The notes beneath the pieces were generated by a model. It saw only the letters and a list, made by a program, of their open reading frames with translations. It was not told the origin of the DNA and did not search any database. From JBBRSD01 sp038245725 (GTDB lineage: Bacteria > Actinomycetota > Coriobacteriia > Anaerosomatales > JAAXUF01): 64,000 bases of DNA. Of the stretch, positions 60,683-64,000 are shown piece by piece (within the stretch, counting starts at the first letter, position 1; each line of letters begins with the position of its first letter). The stretch is from positions 1 to 64,000 of the forward strand of contig JBBRSD010000004.1 of NCBI GenBank assembly GCA_038245725.1. The letters are read 5' to 3'. A program made the position numbers and the translations under genes.

Positions 60683-63600
60683 CTATGGCAGGGTCCGGCT
60701 CGTGATCATTGCGGAGTTGGTAGCGCCGCCAGCGTTGACCGCTTGGACTCGGATCCAGTAGTTGGTGTTCGGAATCAGCCCGCCCATCAATCTCGATGTG
60801 ACGGTAGCGGCAAGCGTACCTTGGGTGGTCCAAGGGCCGACGGAACCGGTTCTGCTGAACTGGACGCGCAGACTCGTTGCAGGTGTTCCTCCGACGGGGT
60901 TGGTCCACGCCACCGTCAAGGAGCCTCGAGTCGCAGGTGCCGAGAAGTGGAGATTGGTGCGAGCCAGAGGGGGAGTCGTCGGCGCGATTGCGTTGGCGAC
61001 GTTAGTCCACTCTGAGAACGAGACGGAAGTCTCAGCCCTGACGCGGTAGTAATAGTGCACGCCGTTCACAATTGCGCTGTCCACATAGCTCGAGGGCGTG
61101 CCAGCGAGCGTGTGTGTCACCACCCCGGTCGTGAAGGCAGCGTTGGTCGCCCTCTGAACGTAGTAGTTAGTCGCGGCCGGAGACGTTGCGCGATTGATCC
61201 AGTGCAGGGTCAGCTTGATCGGCCCCAGACTCGGTATCAGGGTCAATGTCGTCGGCGCTTCAGGGGAGACCTCGAAGACGAACGGCCGCATCATGTCGTT
61301 CTCTTCGTGGCCGAGCAGGTGGCAGTGCCACACGTACTCCCAGCCGAAGTTCGTCATTGAGTTAGTGACCGTCGTGCCCAATTGGTCGACGAAGGTCGAG
61401 CCTACAGGCAGGGCCGGATTGAGCGGACGAATGCTGTCACCAAGCTTGAACGGTAGCTTCGGAACCATCGGTCGCATCGCAATGATGACGTCTTGACCCG
61501 GGTTCATGCGGATCGTCTCTTTCCAACCTAGTTCGTTGGCATCAGGGACGAACAACTGGCCGTCCAGCGCGATGCGGTTGATGAGCTGAACGTTCATCAG
61601 GTGGAAGTGGATGGCGTGAGTATCCACGCCCTGATGGTCGATTCGCCAGATCTGCGTTCCATCGGCCAGTGCACCGATGGCCGTTCCAGGAATCGTGTTG
61701 GTTGTAATGTCTGTCGGCGGGTCGACGTAATCGAACGGAGTCGCTGCGCCGGCCGCAGGTCCGAAGTTAGGCAAGGTCCCGCCGAGGTTTGCGTTCATCC
61801 GGCCGAAGTCCGGGTCGAAGCCCTCGATGATGGCCTTCTCGTTCATGCTGAAGGTGACCGTCGCCGCGTGGCTTGCGGGCGAGAAGCTAATCGACGTGTC
61901 GGTGGCATGGACGTAGTTGTTCCTAAACGTCGAGTTGAAGGTGGGTCCGTACACGGCTTCCGGTACGATCGGCTTGTCCTGGGTCGCAGCGTACGCGGCC
62001 TTCAGTCCCGTCGAAAGGGCGGGCAAGCTGAATGTAGCATCCGGCGTCGACGAGGTAACTTGGATCTGCATGACCGTACGCGTGTTGGGACCGTAGCCCG
62101 GCTGCGTGGTGGGAGCGCCACCGCTCGAAAGTTGGTCCACATCGCCTGTGTAGTAGTCCAAGCGCGCGTCGAATGCGGGGACCGGCGCGGGCGCGTCGTT
62201 GTACAAGATGAGTTTGGAATCGTTCGGCACACCCGAGAAGTCGACGATGACATCTGCGCGCTCGGCCGGGCCGAGGAACAGCGTCTTGCTCGTGACGTTG
62301 AGCACCGTGATGGTCCGGCGGAAGTACTCATAGCCCACTGGGTTGTTCGGAAGCACGGTAGCCGACGGCAGGAACCCGCCCTCGGTGCCGATCTGAATCA
62401 TCGACGGACCAACAGCACTGGGGTCAGGCACTCCGCCATCGCGACCATCGGTCGGCCACGATGCGGGCCACGTCGACGTGCGCGACGCAGGAACCATCGG
62501 GACTTCACCGGCGTTACCATCGACCAGCGTCATACTTGCAGCATTGCTGCCCCACATCTGGCCGTTGGACTTGGCGAAGTAGAGCTGCAGGTTCAGCGAA
62601 CGGTCGTTACATGCGTTGAGGATGCGGAAGCGATACGCCTTGCGACTCACCTGAACAACCGGGTAGGCCGTGCCGTTGACGAGCGGCGTATCCATGAAGG
62701 CTTCAGGCACGATTGTCGGAGTTGGCGTCCCCGGAACCATCTTCGGCTGGCCAACCTGACCCCAGTAAGGGTTCGGAATCGGAGTGCCGAACGTGCCTCC
62801 TCCAGCGATGCCCGGTATCGGGATGATCGGCGGATAGAACCATGGGTTGTAGTCCCAGCGGCCCATCGCACTCACACCGAAGAGCTCGTTGTCGAAGATG
62901 TCGTTGCCCGAGATCTGGTTCGGCATATAGACGTGCGGCAACCACAGATTGCCCGGGCCGCCCCATTTCGCCTGATCCCAAGTGGGATCCTCGGACGCGA
63001 TTTGGCTGACGCTCGGAACGAACGTCTTGTCCTGTATGACCAGCGGAAGCTGAGCGGCAGGGATCGTGCCCGCAGAAACGGTGAAGGTCGATCCATTTGC
63101 TTTGAAGGTGCCGCCGTTGACGAGCTTCTGCTCAATAGGGTCCTGAAGCAGATACCCGGCGGCTTCACCAGCGTACACGTTGAGGCGGGTGAGACCGTAG
63201 GAGTGATCGTGGTAGAACATCAACCGGGCGCTCTGTTGGTTCGTATAGTAGAACGTAATGGTTCCGCTACCGGCGCTGTTCGACGCACCAGCGGTTCCCG
63301 TAGCGACGGGATTGCCCGACGAGTTGAACCACATGTCCGGGACATTCTTCACACTCACGCCTACGGGATAGGTAGTGACCTCACCGGCAGGGGTCGTCCA
63401 CTGGTGCGGCGTGCCGTCGCTGATCCAGGGCGTCGCGCCACCGTGAAGGTGGAGCGTTGCGCGGTTCTGAGAGTAGTCTCCGCCGTTCGGGCCCATGCCC
63501 GCACCCATGATCGTGGTGTCGGTCGGCAGGAATAGGTTGCCGCCTGCGCCAGTCGGCAGCTTGTTGACGAACTTAACGCGGACCGGTCGGTCCTTCTGCG

Positions 63601-64000
63601 CGATGATCAGCGGGCCCAAATAGTGGAATTTGCTCACGGCAGTATCGGTGGTGTTTGTCTGCCGATAACCGCGGAGTGTGGTCGCCGGGATGTCAGACCC
63701 CAGCTTCTCGGTGTACTGACCCAGCTCGATAACGTAGTAGTCCGAGCCCGGGAACGATGTCTTGTCGGGCACGGCGACCGGCAGATACTGGCCCAGGTTG
63801 TTGGCCGCACCTACACCGAGTCCTGGCAGGGTGTCTACGAACTTCCTGATACCGGTGCCGGGGATGGCATTGCCACTTGCGTCGAGGTCAGGAAGGGGAC
63901 TGTTGGCGTAGTTGGCGACGTTGTAATAGTCCGGTGTTGCGTTCGGCGTCAAGGTTGCCGCAACTGCGCTTGGCGCGCGCATGGCGGCGAGCGGATTGTT
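60683..64000 (-). CDS. Multicopper oxidase with C-terminal fibronectin-III domains (5' end outside window)
   Basis: The frame is open to the right edge (NNPLAA before the internal ATG 63982), so the N-terminus and any signal peptide lie outside; 1105 residues are visible. All four copper motifs are present: HLHGG (near 63445), YHDHSYG (near 63210), HAIHFHLM (near 61610) and WHCHLLGHEENDMMRPF (near 61320). That gives the three-copper cluster plus type-1 Cys. Cupredoxin domains with long inserts span most of the chain. Two Fn3-like domains (61240-60690) end in VQAVNAGGATNSAMITSRTLP. Similar enzymes oxidise phenols, bilirubin or Mn(II); substrate is not decidable. Confidence 0.9.
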   Translation of the reverse strand, partial: NNPLAAMRAPSAVAATLTPNATPDYYNVANYANSPLPDLDASGNAIPGTGIRKFVDTLPGLGVGAANNLGQYLPVAVPDKTSFPGSDYYVIELGQYTEKLGSDIPATTLRGYRQTNTTDTAVSKFHYLGPLIIAQKDRPVRVKFVNKLPTGAGGNLFLPTDTTIMGAGMGPNGGDYSQNRATLHLHGGATPWISDGTPHQWTTPAGEVTTYPVGVSVKNVPDMWFNSSGNPVATGTAGASNSAGSGTITFYYTNQQSARLMFYHDHSYGLTRLNVYAGEAAGYLLQDPIEQKLVNGGTFKANGSTFTVSAGTIPAAQLPLVIQDKTFVPSVSQIASEDPTWDQAKWGGPGNLWLPHVYMPNQISGNDIFDNELFGVSAMGRWDYNPWFYPPIIPIPGIAGGGTFGTPIPNPYWGQVGQPKMVPGTPTPTIVPEAFMDTPLVNGTAYPVVQVSRKAYRFRILNACNDRSLNLQLYFAKSNGQMWGSNAASMTLVDGNAGEVPMVPASRTSTWPASWPTDGRDGGVPDPSAVGPSMIQIGTEGGFLPSATVLPNNPVGYEYFRRTITVLNVTSKTLFLGPAERADVIVDFSGVPNDSKLILYNDAPAPVPAFDARLDYYTGDVDQLSSGGAPTTQPGYGPNTRTVMQIQVTSSTPDATFSLPALSTGLKAAYAATQDKPIVPEAVYGPTFNSTFRNNYVHATDTSISFSPASHAATVTFSMNEKAIIEGFDPDFGRMNANLGGTLPNFGPAAGAATPFDYVDPPTDITTNTIPGTAIGALADGTQIWRIDHQGVDTHAIHFHLMNVQLINRIALDGQLFVPDANELGWKETIRMNPGQDVIIAMRPMVPKLPFKLGDSIRPLNPALPVGSTFVDQLGTTVTNSMTNFGWEYVWHCHLLGHEENDMMRPFVFEVSPEAPTTLTLIPSLGPIKLTLHWINRATSPAATNYYVQRATNAAFTTGVVTHTLAGTPSSYVDSAIVNGVHYYYRVRAETSVSFSEWTNVANAIAPTTPPLARTNLHFSAPATRGSLTVAWTNPVGGTPATSLRVQFSRTGSVGPWTTQGTLAATVTSRLMGGLIPNTNYWIRVQAVNAGGATNSAMITSRTLP

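Noticed and set aside
61601..63535. A 644-residue + strand frame opposite the multicopper oxidase
   Set aside because: Arg/Val-rich antisense reading without recognisable domains. The minus-strand frame carries all copper motifs.
1..64000. CRISPR arrays, insertion sequences or rRNA genes
   Set aside because: No regularly spaced repeats, no transposase-like frame and no rRNA segment were found in the window.

Overview
The window is high-GC DNA with short intergenic gaps, ATGA/GTGA start-stop overlaps and frequent GTG starts. The housekeeping gene order (leuS-comEA-comEC-holA / lepA-dusB-hemW-hrcA-dnaJ-rsmE-mtaB-phoH-HD-ybeY-dgkA-corC-cdd-era-deoC-recO-glyQS-PPDK regulator-ppdK-dgt-dnaG-rpoD), the two-subunit glycyl-tRNA synthetase and the PPDK plus PPDK-regulator pair point to an Actinomycetota bacterium, most likely of the Coriobacteriia and possibly the environmental Anaerosomatales (OPB41) branch. 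The lineage is inferred from gene content and order, not from a marker tree.

Region 1 (1-2650) is accessory DNA. It holds the C-terminal end of a restriction-modification methylase, a TPR/zinc-ribbon protein of unknown function, a frameshifted HigB/Gp49-like toxin with a stub of its antitoxin, and an isolated 26-bp tRNA or tmRNA 3' end (T-loop, acceptor strand, CCA) followed by a hairpin. I read this as the edge of an island integrated at the 3' end of a tRNA-class gene whose intact copy lies left of the window.

Region 2 (2700-40150) is the core chromosome. It begins with a PAS-PAS-HD-GYP c-di-GMP phosphodiesterase. It continues through leuS, competence genes comEA and comEC, holA, convergent rpsT, lepA, dusB, hemW, a CIRCE-controlled hrcA-dnaJ operon, rRNA and tRNA modification genes, the phoH/HD/ybeY/dgkA-PAP2/CNNM/cdd/era/deoC run, recO, glyQS, the PPDK regulator with ppdK, dgt, and the dnaG-rpoD macromolecular-synthesis pair. 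A terminator, a divergent tRNA-Asn and a forward CAT-anticodon tRNA close the block.

Region 3 (40478-56114) is a cell-envelope and exopolysaccharide locus, all on the + strand. It contains a membrane-anchored PASTA/amidase, an LCP-like protein with a degenerate active region, a membrane-anchored unknown, a fused Wzz/BY-kinase, a Wzx-like flippase, a Wzy/ligase-like protein, two glycosyltransferases, a WecG/TagA transferase, two UDP-GlcNAc 2-epimerase paralogues (one degenerate) flanking a polyprenyl-phosphate sugar transferase, and galE. Together these look like a Wzx/Wzy-dependent surface glycan pathway probably using ManNAc-type sugars.

Region 4 (56145-64000) is a tRNA-Val (CAC), a PocR-PAS-HD-GYP sensor phosphodiesterase, a secreted GH33-type sialidase with the motif set intact, a gene-poor stretch with possible membrane-protein debris, and the C-terminal 1105 residues of a large multicopper oxidase with two fibronectin-III-like domains that runs off the right edge. 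An 11-bp copy of the tRNA-Val 3' end followed by a second terminator, beyond the PocR gene, suggests that this gene arrived as a small insertion at the tRNA.
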